Positions 1-9,900 of a stretch of DNA of 42,848 nucleotides are shown here, piece by piece. The DNA is from Chitinophaga pinensis (GTDB lineage Bacteria; Bacteroidota; Bacteroidia; Flavobacteriales_D; Crocinitomicaceae), in the NCBI GenBank assembly GCA_943324565.2, contig CALPMC020000016.1:1-42848 (forward strand), read 5' to 3'. The position numbers were made by a program, and so were the translations under genes. The notes under the pieces were generated by a model that worked only from the letters and a program-made list of their open reading frames with translations, was not told the DNA's origin and did no database searches. Positions within the stretch are counted from its first letter, which is position 1. Every line of letters starts with the position of its first letter.

Positions 1-395
1 CCAAAAGGATTATTTCCTTTAGTTGAAGTAGAACTGCCATTGGTGGCATTTTTACCATTTTGATTATTTGAGTTGCCGTTAAATACTTTAGTGTCAGATT
101 GATTTCCAGTTACAAATTTTTCTGATTGAACTGCTGGTGGTGCGACTTTATCATTTGTTGGTGTTCCTCCTCCTGCACTACCACTAATGTCTTTTATTTC
201 AACATTTTCAACAATAAATTCTTCGATTACTTCATCCGATTTTATAGGTGGTACATCAGCAGGAACTGCATTTTGTATATAAAATGTTGTAAAATAAGCT
301 AATAAGATTAGAATCATCAAAAAGGAACTTGAGCTGATATATGCTATCTTTTTACCTTTGGATTCGTTATATTGTTCAATCGAAAGTGCTAACAT
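1..395 (-). CDS. tonB: energy transducer TonB, N-terminal part (cut by window edge)
   Basis: About 131 codons are visible, from ATG at 395-393 to the left edge; the C-terminus lies outside. The product has a short cytoplasmic N-terminus, one membrane segment at about residues 18-40, then a periplasmic stretch with Pro/Glu/Val residues, a Gly-rich patch (GSAGGG) and an Asn/Ser/Thr/Lys-rich linker ending NPFG. This layout is usual for Bacteroidota TonB-family proteins, where a C-terminal TonB domain would follow and contact outer-membrane receptors. It lies 79 bases downstream of exbD on the same strand, so the three genes probably form one operon. The TonB_C domain itself is not visible, so the call rests on the anchor, the linker and the neighbours. 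Confidence 0.75.
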   Translation of the reverse strand, partial: MLALSIEQYNESKGKKIAYISSSSFLMILILLAYFTTFYIQNAVPADVPPIKSDEVIEEFIVENVEIKDISGSAGGGTPTNDKVAPPAVQSEKFVTGNQSDTKVFNGNSNNQNGKNATNGSSTSTKGNNPF

Positions 396-474
396 GATAA
401 TCAATTTTAAGATGAAAGTTTAGTTTTAATTTTAACGACTGAATACAAGTAAAGTTACATTGATTTTGAAATCT

Positions 475-873
475 TTAGCTGTCTCCTTTTGTAGCTATTA
501 TTACCTTTAAACCATTATCCATTCCAATTCTAAGTAAATCAACTAGTTCTTGAACTTGGGAGTCAAAAGGAATTCTTAGAATAACTGTATTGTCGTTGAT
601 TTTTGCAGTTTCAGCAAGTAATGTAGCTTCAATATCATTAAACGCAATTTCTTTTTTATCAACAAAATACTTCTTATCTTGTGTTACAGTTAGAGTTACG
701 TGTTGCTTATTCGTTTTTTCATTAGCTTTCGACTCTGGAAGTGGAACCTTAATTACGTTCGGGTTTGCCAACGTTGAAATAATAAGAAAGAATAACAACA
801 AGAAAAACATGATGTCGCTCAACGCCGAAGTAGCCACCTCAGCATGAAGCCTTTTTCTACGCTTTATCGCCAT
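475..873 (-). CDS. exbD: biopolymer transporter ExbD/TolR family
   Basis: The product is 132 aa, the normal size for ExbD. A basic N-terminus (MAIKRRKRLHAEV) leads into a single membrane helix at about residues 17-36 (LSDIMFFLLLFFLIIST). The Asp at its start is the conserved residue that ExbD/TolR uses for proton passage. The rest is a periplasmic domain ending in the ExbD-like pattern of a turn followed by a beta strand (GLKVIIATKG). The start codon lies inside the end of the exbB gene (17-base overlap), a sign of translational coupling. With ExbB it forms the proton-driven motor in the inner membrane that energises TonB. Confidence 0.93.
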   Translation of the reverse strand: MAIKRRKRLHAEVATSALSDIMFFLLLFFLIISTLANPNVIKVPLPESKANEKTNKQHVTLTVTQDKKYFVDKKEIAFNDIEATLLAETAKINDNTVILRIPFDSQVQELVDLLRIGMDNGLKVIIATKGDS

Positions 874-1615
874 TGTTAGGTCTTTGAATAAGGTTAACGA
901 ACTCTAAATTTACTTTTTGGATAGCCAATGCATAATTGTCAATCATCCCATTCAAAATGTGGTATGCTGTAAATGCAACGATACCCACAATCAATCCCGA
1001 TCCACTACTAATCATTTTTTCATAAAGACCACCAGAGATATTTCCGATTGAAACGTTTTCTGAGATTGAGATTTTGTAGAAGATTTTAATTACCCCTGAA
1101 ATCGTACCGATGAATCCGAACGTTGGAGCTACTCCGGCTATTAAGCCAAGAATTCCAATGTTTTTCTCCATTTTACCGATTTCAATATTTACAACTTTTT
1201 CCAGATTAGATTCTATTTGTGAAATTGGTCGTCCGATTGTTAGAACTCCTTCTCGAACTACATTTCCAAATGCTGTATTGTCACGCGACAAGGTGTCTAA
1301 AACAGGAGGGATATTACCTGCTTGAAGATTGGTTTTAATCTCTGAAAGCAAATGTTTATTGTATTTTGACATATTTCTGATATATAAATATCTTTCAACC
1401 ATAATAGCTAATGATATAAACAGTAAAATCGCAATCGGAATAAGAAAAAATCCACCTTTCATAATGAATTCAAGTGTTGAAATTTCTTTCACGATTTGAG
1501 CTGGAGCTTCAGCTGTTGTTGTTGCTGTTCCATCTCCAACATTCATCTGAGCCATTGCCACAGACGAAGCGAACACCATTAATAAGGTAAATATGTTCTT
1601 GATTTGCTTTTTCAT
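857..1615 (-). CDS. exbB: MotA/TolQ/ExbB proton channel family protein
   Basis: From ATG at 1615 the product is 252 aa. The N-terminus (MKKQIKNIFTLLMVFASSVA) looks like a signal peptide, as in many Bacteroidota ExbB proteins. Three membrane helices follow: one around GGFFLIPIAILLFISLAIM, one around GILGLIAGVAPTFGFIGTIS, and one around GSGLIVGIVAFTAYHIL. The second and third carry the small and polar residues typical of the ExbB/TolQ proton pore. An in-frame TTG at 1642 would extend it by 9 residues, but that codon lies inside a good -7 promoter box (1640-1647), so the ATG is preferred. It is the first gene of the exbB-exbD-tonB operon. Confidence 0.92.
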   Translation of the reverse strand: MKKQIKNIFTLLMVFASSVAMAQMNVGDGTATTTAEAPAQIVKEISTLEFIMKGGFFLIPIAILLFISLAIMVERYLYIRNMSKYNKHLLSEIKTNLQAGNIPPVLDTLSRDNTAFGNVVREGVLTIGRPISQIESNLEKVVNIEIGKMEKNIGILGLIAGVAPTFGFIGTISGVIKIFYKISISENVSIGNISGGLYEKMISSGSGLIVGIVAFTAYHILNGMIDNYALAIQKVNLEFVNLIQRPNNGDKA

Positions 1616-1639
1616 TTTAGATAAAAATATGGGTTTGGA

Positions 1640-1647
1640 CAAAACTA
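1640..1647 (-). promoter_or_regulatory. candidate -7 box for the exbB operon
   Basis: On the minus strand this reads TAGTTTTG, a full match to the Bacteroidota TANNTTTG box. It lies about 25 bases before the chosen exbB ATG. No clear -33 TTG is visible. Confidence 0.5.
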
Positions 1648-1813
1648 ACGATTCATTGTTTAATTAAAAACAGCACTTTGACGAGATATCCACACCGAAT
1701 TGTTATCTTCAAATATTAAGGTAGTTGGATTGATTCTCTTTTGCTTGTTAATTGATTTTTGAAAATTGGTTACACCGAGAATTGCGAATTAAAGAATTGC
1801 AAATTGCAAATAA

Positions 1814-1849
1814 AGCATCAAAATCAATCATCAAGCATCAAAAATCAAG
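1814..1849. repeat. short imperfect direct repeat, AT-rich
   Basis: AGCATCAAAATCAATCA at 1814-1830 is followed by AGCATCAAAAATCAAG at 1834-1849, immediately after the nhaA stop codon. Similar TCAAAAATCAA-type sequence occurs at 27258-27291. It is probably intergenic low-complexity DNA. Confidence 0.4.
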
Positions 1850-3002
1850 AATCCAAAGATTCGTGGCCTATTAATACAATTCGAAGCCAGATATAACCAA
1901 TGATTCCAGCGCAAAGTGAAGAAAGTAGAATAATGAATTTGGAATTATTGATGATTTGGGCGTCGTCGAAAGCAAGTAAAGTAACGAAAATTGACATCGT
2001 GAAACCAATTCCTCCAAGAATCGCAACGCCAAATAATTCCGTCCAACTGATGTTTTTAGGGAGTTCGCAGATGCCCAATTTTACAGCAATAAAAGTAAAT
2101 AAGGTGATGCCAATTGGTTTGCCTAACACCAAACCGATGAATATCCCTTTGCTATAATTTGCAAGTAAAAATTCACTCCAATTGCTTTCAATGATAATAG
2201 CGGTGTTTGCCATTGCGAAAATTGGCAGAATCAAATAGGGTACAGGTTGTTGTAAAATTCGTTCCAATTTTGCAGAAGGTGATTTGTATTCACTGTGATT
2301 CGCAGGAATTGCAAACGCCAACAAAACACCGGTAATTGTGGCGTGAATGCCTGAATTGAGCATGAAATACCACATTCCGACACCGACACTCATGTAAACC
2401 CATAAGTTTTTAATTTTGAATTTATTGAATGCAAGTAAAACTCCAAAAAGAGCGAGTGAAATCAACAAATTTATTAAAACAATTCCTTTGGAATAAAAAA
2501 GAGCAATCACTACAATCGCAGCTAAATCGTCTATAACTGCAAGTGCTGTTAAGAATATTTTAATAGAAAATGGAATGCGATTTCCAAGCAAAGACAATGC
2601 TCCTAAAGCAAAAGCAATATCCGTTGCCATAGGAATTCCGAAGCCAGTTTTGGTGACAGATGAAAAATTAAAAAGTGTATAAATCAATGCTGGAACTAAA
2701 ACCCCTCCCAAAGCACTAATTCCGGGAAGAATTGCTTTTTTGAAAGTAGAAAGTTCGCCAACTTGAAATTCGCGTTTGAGTTCTAAGCCAATGAGTAGAA
2801 AGAAAAATGCCATCAAGGCATCGTTCACCCAATTTTCGATTTTAATTCCTGCAAAATCCTTTTCCCAAAAAGACAAATAACTTTCTTGAAATGATGAATT
2901 CGTAATTAAAATTGATGCTAGAGTAACAACAATCAACAGTATTCCACTTGATTTTTCGCTTTCAAAGAAGCTTTTAAACAAGTTGGAAACACGTTCTTTC
3001 AT
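1845..3002 (-). CDS. nhaA: Na+/H+ antiporter NhaA
   Basis: The product is 385 aa, the normal NhaA length, and strongly hydrophobic with about 11-12 membrane segments. Family signatures are clear: IGLELKREFQVGEL (residues 71-84), MATDIAFALG with Asp128, and VIDDLAAIVVIALFY with the Asp158-Asp159 pair. These match E. coli Asp133, Asp163 and Asp164, which bind sodium and protons. It exchanges internal Na+ (or Li+) for external protons and so controls pH and sodium stress. The gene starts 3 bases after the stop of the glutamate-type dehydrogenase gene, so the two are probably co-transcribed. The pairing may reflect ion or osmotic balance around glutamate, which is only an inference. Confidence 0.96.
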   Translation of the reverse strand: MKERVSNLFKSFFESEKSSGILLIVVTLASILITNSSFQESYLSFWEKDFAGIKIENWVNDALMAFFFLLIGLELKREFQVGELSTFKKAILPGISALGGVLVPALIYTLFNFSSVTKTGFGIPMATDIAFALGALSLLGNRIPFSIKIFLTALAVIDDLAAIVVIALFYSKGIVLINLLISLALFGVLLAFNKFKIKNLWVYMSVGVGMWYFMLNSGIHATITGVLLAFAIPANHSEYKSPSAKLERILQQPVPYLILPIFAMANTAIIIESNWSEFLLANYSKGIFIGLVLGKPIGITLFTFIAVKLGICELPKNISWTELFGVAILGGIGFTMSIFVTLLAFDDAQIINNSKFIILLSSLCAGIIGYIWLRIVLIGHESLDS

Positions 3003-3005
3003 GGC

Positions 3006-4259
3006 TTAAACCAATTGCTCCAATGCAATTTCAAACGCCGCTTTTGCGATTCCAGTTTTTTCGTTGTGTTTGTTGTAGGTGTTTTCCAAGGCATTTCGAA
3101 TAATTGAACTTGTGTCCTCAAAAATCAATTGATCTTCAATTGCCTTCAAATCATTACTCATTAAATAAGCAAAAACGCGCGCCATACCACAGTTTGCAAT
3201 GAAATCTGGAATTAATGAAAGTGAAGCATCTGCCTTTTCAGCAATTGCACCAAAGAATATTTCTGGGTCTGCAAAAGGAACGTTTGCACCAGAAGAAATA
3301 ACTTTCATTCCAGCAGTTAACATTCTGTTCAATTGGTCTTCAGAAATCATACGACTTCCTGCACATGGAATGAAAACGTCTGCAGGAGTGTCCCAAATTC
3401 TGGCATTTACTTCATCGTAGCTTAATAAATTAGGATGAACTAATTCATTACCATTTTTGTTCAAGAACAATGCTTTGATTTCTTCGAAAGTGAAACCATT
3501 TTCATTGATTAAACCACCAACACGGTCAATGATTCCAACGATTAATGCGCCATTTTGAGATAAATAATATGCTGCAGCTGAGCCCACATTTCCCCAACCT
3601 TGAACGATGACTTTTTTTCCAGCGACCGTATTTTGGGTTACTGAGCCTGCCGAAGTACCCCAAATGTCGAAATAATGACGAATTGATTCAGCGACTCCGA
3701 AACCAGTAATCATATCTGCGATTACATATTTTCTATCGGGATTAGGAGAGAATCCTTCATCTTCAATTGCTTTCAATACACCTTGACGCAATTGTCCGAT
3801 TCTATTAATTTTTTGAGATTCTTTTGGTTGAAAGTGTCCGTTGAAAACACCTTCTTGCGGATGCCAAACACCACAATCTTCTGTAAATGGAATTACTTCA
3901 TGGATTTCATCAACGTTCAAATCGCCACCAGTTCCGTAATAACTTTTCAATAAGGGAGAAACGGCTGCATACCAACGACGCAAAACACCTTCTTTTCTTG
4001 GGTCTTTTGGATCGAAGTTAATTCCTGATTTTGCACCACCAATTGGAGGTCCAGCAACTGTAAATTTCACTTCCATTGTTTTTGCAAGCGATTCCACTTC
4101 TCTTTTGTCCAAACCTTTACGCATTCTAGTTCCACCACCGGCAGCTCCTCCACGTAATGAATTAATCACTACCCAACCTTCTGCATCTGTTTCAGAATCT
4201 TTCCATTCAAATACTATTTCAGGGCGTTTTTTTTCAAATTTTTCAAGAAGTGCTTTCAT
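3006..4259 (-). CDS. Glu/Leu/Phe/Val dehydrogenase family protein (probable glutamate dehydrogenase)
   Basis: The product is 417 aa. The ELFV dehydrogenase dimerisation domain carries the substrate-binding pattern GGAAGGGTRM, Lys65 in MEVKFTVAG and the catalytic-region Lys77 in PPIGGAKSGI, followed by YYGTGGDLNVDE. The second half is a Rossmann domain with GWGNVG near residue 222. These enzymes reversibly deaminate glutamate (or a branched or aromatic amino acid) to the 2-oxo acid with NAD(P). Substrate cannot be fixed by eye; the length and N-terminus fit the glutamate dehydrogenases common in Bacteroidota, but leucine or valine dehydrogenase is not excluded. A TAATTTTG box lies 25 bases upstream of the ATG. 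Confidence 0.9.
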   Translation of the reverse strand: MKALLEKFEKKRPEIVFEWKDSETDAEGWVVINSLRGGAAGGGTRMRKGLDKREVESLAKTMEVKFTVAGPPIGGAKSGINFDPKDPRKEGVLRRWYAAVSPLLKSYYGTGGDLNVDEIHEVIPFTEDCGVWHPQEGVFNGHFQPKESQKINRIGQLRQGVLKAIEDEGFSPNPDRKYVIADMITGFGVAESIRHYFDIWGTSAGSVTQNTVAGKKVIVQGWGNVGSAAAYYLSQNGALIVGIIDRVGGLINENGFTFEEIKALFLNKNGNELVHPNLLSYDEVNARIWDTPADVFIPCAGSRMISEDQLNRMLTAGMKVISSGANVPFADPEIFFGAIAEKADASLSLIPDFIANCGMARVFAYLMSNDLKAIEDQLIFEDTSSIIRNALENTYNKHNEKTGIAKAAFEIALEQLV

Positions 4260-4283
4260 TTTGCTTTTTACTTTGATTGGTCA

Positions 4284-4291
4284 CAAAATTA
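4284..4291 (-). promoter_or_regulatory. candidate -7 box for the dehydrogenase-nhaA operon
   Basis: The minus strand reads TAATTTTG, a full TANNTTTG match about 25 bases before the dehydrogenase ATG. No convincing -33 TTG was found. Confidence 0.5.
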
Positions 4292-4494
4292 AAAAATAGA
4301 ATCGATTGAATGGAAAAAAAAGGAAATATTACGTTGTTTAACTATTGTAGACTTTATTAAATGAGATTCCTAATCTTATTCAGAATGACCACGAGTTAGG
4401 ATATTTTGCGAAAATGAAAACATTTTCGACTTCAAACAACCAAAAAAGTCACTTAGACCAAATGGAGAAATCTTATTTGGGAGAACTATGTTTC

Positions 4495-5586
4495 TTATAT
4501 CGTTGCTCGATGAAAATTTCCCGAACTTACTTCAATAATTGCCCCTGTAACACTTTTAACGGTTGTCGTTTCATTTCTAAGGTAGCGCGCCCCTAAAAAT
4601 GCAAAAATAATTGCTTCTTTGAAATCAATAATTTCTTCAGATGGCACAATGACTTCACCTTTGAAAAAGAAACGAATTCGTTCAATTAGAAAACTGTTTT
4701 TTGCACCACCTCCAGTAATATAAATGGAGGAAATGCTATTTGAGCTAAGAACGTTAATTATTTCAATAGCTGTGTGCTCAACGAGTGTTCTAAGTTTGTT
4801 TTCAAGCGATTCGATTTTGTTTATGATTGGATAAAAATCACTTTCTAACCATTCTGTTCCTAACGATTTCGGAGCTGATTTATGAAAATGTTCCAATTTT
4901 TGGAGTTCTTCTAAAATTGTAAAATCAATTTTACCTTTTCGAGCAAGATCTCCGTTTTTATCGAAAGTTAAACCAATTGATTTTACGGCATCATTCATTG
5001 GTAAATTTCCTGAACAAATATCAAAAGCAATAATTTCATTATTTTTCTTAAAGCTAATATTCGTGAATCCTCCAATGTTTAAGAAGGCATTTGCTTTAGC
5101 ACTAAATAAATTAAAATCACCAATTGGAACGAGTGGTGCGCCTTGTCCTCCTGCAACAACATCTAAGGTTCTAAAATCGTTGATGACGTCGATTCCAGTT
5201 TTAAAAGCCAATGTCGTTCCGCAACCAATTTGATACGTAAAGCCATTATGTGGTTGATGAAAAATCGTTTGTCCATGAGAAGCAATTGCATCAATGTCGC
5301 TTTTAACAATCTTGAATTTCTCAATGAAATCATTCACTGTATCAGCGTAAAACCGTCCGATTTCTTTATCCAACATTAACATTTCTGGAACAAAAAGTGC
5401 TAAATAATTGTCAAGTTTTTTTAGAATTGATGTCGAATAAGGAACCGTTTTGTAGTTTTTAAGTTCAAAGTCAATTTGCTCGTTTTCAAAATTGAAACTA
5501 ACGTGCGCTACATCTAATCCGTCCAAAGAAGTTCCGGACATTAATCCAATAATTTCGATTTTATTCTTGTTTAATTGCTGATTCAA
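4495..5586 (-). CDS. anmK: anhydro-N-acetylmuramic acid kinase
   Basis: The product is 363 aa, close to the roughly 370 aa of E. coli AnmK. It has the signature GLMSGTSLDGLDVAH near the N-terminus (ATP phosphate loop), then ASHGQTIFHQP, VNDFRTLDVVAGGQGAPLVP (sugar binding and catalytic region), NIGGFTNIS and ITGGGAKNSFLIERI. The enzyme cleaves and phosphorylates 1,6-anhydro-MurNAc to MurNAc-6-phosphate during peptidoglycan recycling. The start is a TTG at 5586-5584: the only nearby ATG (5541) lies inside the signature and would remove the first beta strand. The gene is transcribed away from the acyl-CoA dehydrogenase gene. Confidence 0.94.
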   Translation of the reverse strand: MNQQLNKNKIEIIGLMSGTSLDGLDVAHVSFNFENEQIDFELKNYKTVPYSTSILKKLDNYLALFVPEMLMLDKEIGRFYADTVNDFIEKFKIVKSDIDAIASHGQTIFHQPHNGFTYQIGCGTTLAFKTGIDVINDFRTLDVVAGGQGAPLVPIGDFNLFSAKANAFLNIGGFTNISFKKNNEIIAFDICSGNLPMNDAVKSIGLTFDKNGDLARKGKIDFTILEELQKLEHFHKSAPKSLGTEWLESDFYPIINKIESLENKLRTLVEHTAIEIINVLSSNSISSIYITGGGAKNSFLIERIRFFFKGEVIVPSEEIIDFKEAIIFAFLGARYLRNETTTVKSVTGAIIEVSSGNFHRATI

Positions 5587-5600
5587 AAGAGAAATTCGTT

Positions 5601-5608
5601 TATTTTTG
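5601..5608 (+). promoter_or_regulatory. candidate -7 box for the acyl-CoA dehydrogenase
   Basis: TATTTTTG is a full TANNTTTG match 26 bases before the ATG at 5635. A TTG at 5575-5577 lies 23 bases upstream, at the long end of the usual -33 spacing. Confidence 0.55.
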
Positions 5609-5634
5609 TCAAAATTAATTTAATTCGTCAAACT

Positions 5635-6777
5635 ATGAATTTTGAATTGTCTGAAGAGCAATTGGCAGTTAAAGAAGCTGCTAGAGATTTTGCACAAAAC
5701 GTATTGAAACCTGGAGTTATTGAAAGAGATAACTTACAAAAATTTCCAACTGAGCAAATTAAGCAATTGGCAGAGCTAGGTTTTATGGGAATGATGGTTG
5801 ATCCAAAATACGGAGGAAGTGGAATGGATACCTTGTCTTATGTTTTGGCGATGGAAGAAATTTCGAAAGTAGATGCATCTACATCTGTGTGCATGTCAGT
5901 TAACAACTCATTGGTTTGTTGGGGGTTAGAAAAATTTGGAAACGAAGAACAAAAACAAAAATATTTAGTTCCACTTGCGAAAGGTGAAAAAATCGGAGCA
6001 TTTTGTTTGTCAGAGCCAGAGGCCGGTTCGGATGCAACATCTCAACGCACAACAGCTGTGGACATGGGAGATCATTACATTTTGAATGGAACAAAAAACT
6101 GGATAACTAATGGTTCTTCAGCATCAGTTTATTTGGTAATTGCTCAAACAAATGTAGAAGCTGGTCACAAAGGAATCAATGCGTTAATTATTGAAAGAGG
6201 AATGGATGGATTTATCGTTGGAGCTAAAGAAGATAAATTAGGAATTCGTGGAAGTGATACACATACATTGTTATTTAACGACGTAAAGGTTCCAAAAGAA
6301 AACAGAATTGGCGAAGATGGATTTGGTTTCAAATTCGCGATGAAAGTATTGAGTGGTGGACGTATTGGTATCGCTGCACAAGCATTAGGAATTGCCGGTG
6401 GCGCTTACGAATTAGCTTTGGATTATTCAAAACAACGTAAAGCTTTTGGTAAAGAAATTTACAAACATCAAGCAATTGCTTTCAAATTAGCGGATATGGC
6501 TACAGAAATTGAAGCAGCAAAATTATTGGTTTATAAATCAGCTTTGGATAAAGATAACGGTAGAAACTACGATCAATCTTCAGCTATGGCGAAATTGTAT
6601 GCTTCTAAAGTTGCCATGGAACAAACAGTGGAAGCTGTTCAGATTCACGGTGGATATGGTTTCGTGAAAGAATACCACGTGGAGCGTTTGATGCGTGATG
6701 CGAAAATCACACAGATTTACGAAGGAACCTCTGAAGTTCAAAAAATCGTTATTTCAAGAGGTATTTTGAACGCTTAG
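5635..6777 (+). CDS. acyl-CoA dehydrogenase (short-chain type)
   Basis: From ATG at 5635 the product is 380 aa and begins MNFELSEEQLAVKEAARDFA, the usual start of bacterial acyl-CoA dehydrogenases; an upstream in-frame extension to 5575 lies across the promoter and is rejected. Visible family motifs are GAFCLSEPEAGSDA (first signature, flavin contact), GGRIGIAAQALGIA, and QIHGGYGFVKEYHVERLMRD followed by QIYEGTSEVQK. Glu363 in IYEGT is the catalytic base position of short-chain and butyryl-CoA dehydrogenases. The FAD enzyme introduces the 2,3-double bond into acyl-CoA in fatty-acid or branched-chain amino-acid breakdown. It is a single-gene unit with its own promoter box and terminator; no electron-transfer flavoprotein gene is nearby. 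Confidence 0.95.
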   Translation: MNFELSEEQLAVKEAARDFAQNVLKPGVIERDNLQKFPTEQIKQLAELGFMGMMVDPKYGGSGMDTLSYVLAMEEISKVDASTSVCMSVNNSLVCWGLEKFGNEEQKQKYLVPLAKGEKIGAFCLSEPEAGSDATSQRTTAVDMGDHYILNGTKNWITNGSSASVYLVIAQTNVEAGHKGINALIIERGMDGFIVGAKEDKLGIRGSDTHTLLFNDVKVPKENRIGEDGFGFKFAMKVLSGGRIGIAAQALGIAGGAYELALDYSKQRKAFGKEIYKHQAIAFKLADMATEIEAAKLLVYKSALDKDNGRNYDQSSAMAKLYASKVAMEQTVEAVQIHGGYGFVKEYHVERLMRDAKITQIYEGTSEVQKIVISRGILNA

Positions 6778-6807
6778 TTCAGTTTAATACTAACAAATTA
6801 TTTAGGA

Positions 6808-6839
6808 AATCCCGGAGCGAAAGTTTCGGGATTTTTTTA
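6808..6839 (+). terminator. intrinsic terminator after the acyl-CoA dehydrogenase
   Basis: AATCCCG and CGGGATT form a stem around a loop of about 14 bases, and the second arm runs into TTTTTTT. It lies about 30 bases after the stop codon. Confidence 0.85.
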
Positions 6840-6891
6840 TTAACAGTCACAGAATTAATCAACAAAAAGAACAAGTTCGAGGCCCATATGT

Positions 6892-6899
6892 TAATTTTG
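6892..6899 (+). promoter_or_regulatory. candidate -7 box for the giant surface protein
   Basis: TAATTTTG is a full TANNTTTG match, 91 bases before the ATG at 6991 and 196 before the ATG at 7096. No good -33 TTG is seen. The stretch 6840-6990 holds nothing else recognisable. Confidence 0.4.
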
Positions 6900-6990
6900 C
6901 AAGAAGTTTTAATCATTTTTTTTAAATAAAAAAAATGATGTAATTATGCAGTAAAAATTTTGTAAAAAATAATTTCAAAAACCACCTGAA

Positions 6991-9900
6991 ATGAAAAAAT
7001 GCATCCAGCAGTTTTTATCCAGCTACTCAACTAACATGGTTGTAAATACCAATCTTGCACACAAAAATATTCCAATAAAAAATATAAGTTCTTCTATGAA
7101 AAAATTGAAGCGATTGATGCTGATGCCATTGATGGTGTTGGTGGTGTTGTTTGGGAGTGGGGGAGTTTGGGGGCAAACCACAGGCATATATGAAAGCTAC
7201 GCTATTTTGAATATTAACAGTGGTGGAAATACCTACTATGATTTAAATGCAGCCACAGCAAATTCTGATTTTAATAACGCCAACTTAGGAACTTTTTTGT
7301 CCGGTACTAATTCCCTTGTCTTTTCAGGAGGAGAGAACAAAACATTCAAATGTAGTGGAGGAAATGTTACGGGAAGTAATATTTACTACCGTGTCTATTT
7401 GAGTAGTGGAAGTGGGGGAAGTTTTACTACCTTAGGTATGTCATTTGTTTCTAATGATGCTGGTGGATGTGGTGGTAACCAAACATGGCGTATCAATAAT
7501 GGAGCTACAAATATTATTTCAGGTCTTGCTGCAGGGACCTATACACTTGAAGTTTATTCTGACGCTCCTGGTTCTCCTTCAACTGCTTTTGCAACTAATG
7601 GAGGAGCGAATTACAAGGCTAATTTTACTGTTGTCACACAATTATATAGTAAATCTACAGGTAATCTTGAGACGTTAAGTAATTGGGGGACAAATACTGA
7701 CGGAACTGGAACGGCTCCTGCTAACTTCTCAACAGGGGGAATTACTTACAACATTCGAAACAATGCAACACCAACCATTGGTGGAGCTTGGACTGTTTCC
7801 GGAACAAGTTCAAAAGTAATAGTTGGGGATGGAACCAATACCTGTAACTTTACAATCCCCACTACACTTACTTTCTCTGCACCTGCCACAGATATCAGTA
7901 ATGCAGGTACAATTACAAGGACAACATCCGGTTCTGTTAGCTTTGGTACAATGAGCGTACTAGCAGGAGGTACCTATCTACACAATTATGGAACGGGTTC
8001 TATCCCAACTGCGACATGGGCGGCCACATCAACATTACAAATCAATGCTTCTTTGGCTGCAGCAACTTTATCGCAGTCTTTTGGAAATGTGAATTATAAT
8101 TCGAGTGCAACTTATAGCATAAATAATACTACAAATCTTATTCAAGCCGGTGCAACATTTACCGTTTTAGCAGGAATTGTAAGGTTTGCTGATGATGTAA
8201 CTAGTACGCAAACTGCAACCTGGTCAGGTAATTTAACCTTAAATGGTGGTGTCTTCACGGTTCATAATAAGACTGTAAATGCTAATGATCCTGATGGTAA
8301 TTTAACAGTCACTAATTTAACTCTTACAAGTGGAACATTAAATATCCTTAATTCTGGCGCATCTGTAACTTCCAATACACCGCAAGGTTTTTTAACAGTT
8401 AATGGTAATACTGTTATAAACGGTGGTACCTTGGATATGATAGCTGCTTCGAGCTACATTTCTGCAAACATAACATCTAATTTGAATCTTAAAGGTAATT
8501 TAACCTGGGGTAGTGGTACAATTCGAAGAACATCAAGTACAGCATCTAATACCGCTACCATAGATTTTACTTCCACTTCTGGTAATCAGACCTTTAGTCA
8601 AACACTGGGTTCCATAACTTACACACCAACCGGTGCTATCACATGGTCTGAAACAGGTGCTTCAGCTCTTGATTTAGTTTATGTTGGTACCACTGCAACA
8701 GTTACCAATTTTTATCCTTCTCCTACCGGGAATGTAACAGTTAATTGCTCCAGTACATGTACTTATCCTAGTGCGCTTACTATTGCCAGTGGAAAATCAC
8801 TTACTGTTGGTGCCCTTTCACCTTCAAATACTACTGCAAGGTTGGATATGCAGACATTTACTCTAACACTAACAGGGAGTACTTCTACAGTTTATGGTTT
8901 CTTGCGTTCGGCAGGTACAATTACTGGGGCAAGTACTACAACACTTACCGTCGCAAATGGTGGTACTTATGAGCACAATTCTCAGTCAGCTTTACCATTG
9001 GCAACATGGAGTTCAGGTTCAACTTGTTCTTTAATCGGATGGACATCTAGTACAACTGTGCCTTCAAATCTAAGTCAATCATTTCACAATTTTACTTGGA
9101 ATAGTCCTAGCCAATCATCAACTTTGAATATGGGGGGAAATCCAACTACGATTAATGGGGATTTTAGTGTTCTTAGTACTGGTACCGGAATTCTTCGTTG
9201 GGGTACTCAGGTAACTGCTTCTATATCGGGTAATTTGATTATTACTTCAAACGGAACCAATTCAACTCTTCAAACAAATAATTCTGGAACGGCTTCAACA
9301 ATATCTTTAGGGGGAAATCTAATTATTACACAAACTACAAATACTGCAACTTTAGCTCACAATGGTACTGGCACAACAACAATAACTTTTAATAAAAACA
9401 CATCATCTCCTGCACAGCAATTTAGCAATAGTGGTGCAATATCCGGTCCTATAAGTTGGAATGTTGGTGCAACTTCGGGTTCTCCTACAAATATTGTTCA
9501 GTTAACAAGCAATGTAAATTTAGGAACCGGAACAGGTACCCTAACCGTGGCAAATGGCTCTGCCTTGGATTTAAACGGATTTACCTTATCAGGAACAAAT
9601 ATAGGGGTAACTATAAACGGAACTGGAGTTTCCAACAGTGGTGCTTTTTATACATCTACTGGAACTCCTTCCTTTGGACGACCAATTACGCTTGGAACTT
9701 CTGCGCTTATCAAATCGTCGGGAACATCTTTGACACTGACTGGTGGGGTTGTTACGGCTGCATCAAAAAACCTAACCATTGATGGAACAGGAAGTACAAC
9801 CTTTTCAACAGCTGCAATTTCAGGAGCTGGTTCAGTAATTAAAAACGGTGCAGGTAATTTAACCTTCTCTTTTGCGAACACCTATACGGGTTCAACTACC

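Noticed and set aside
4414-4596. Small plus-strand frame overlapping the 3' end of anmK
   Set aside because: There is no family similarity, and more than half lies antisense to the conserved anmK gene.
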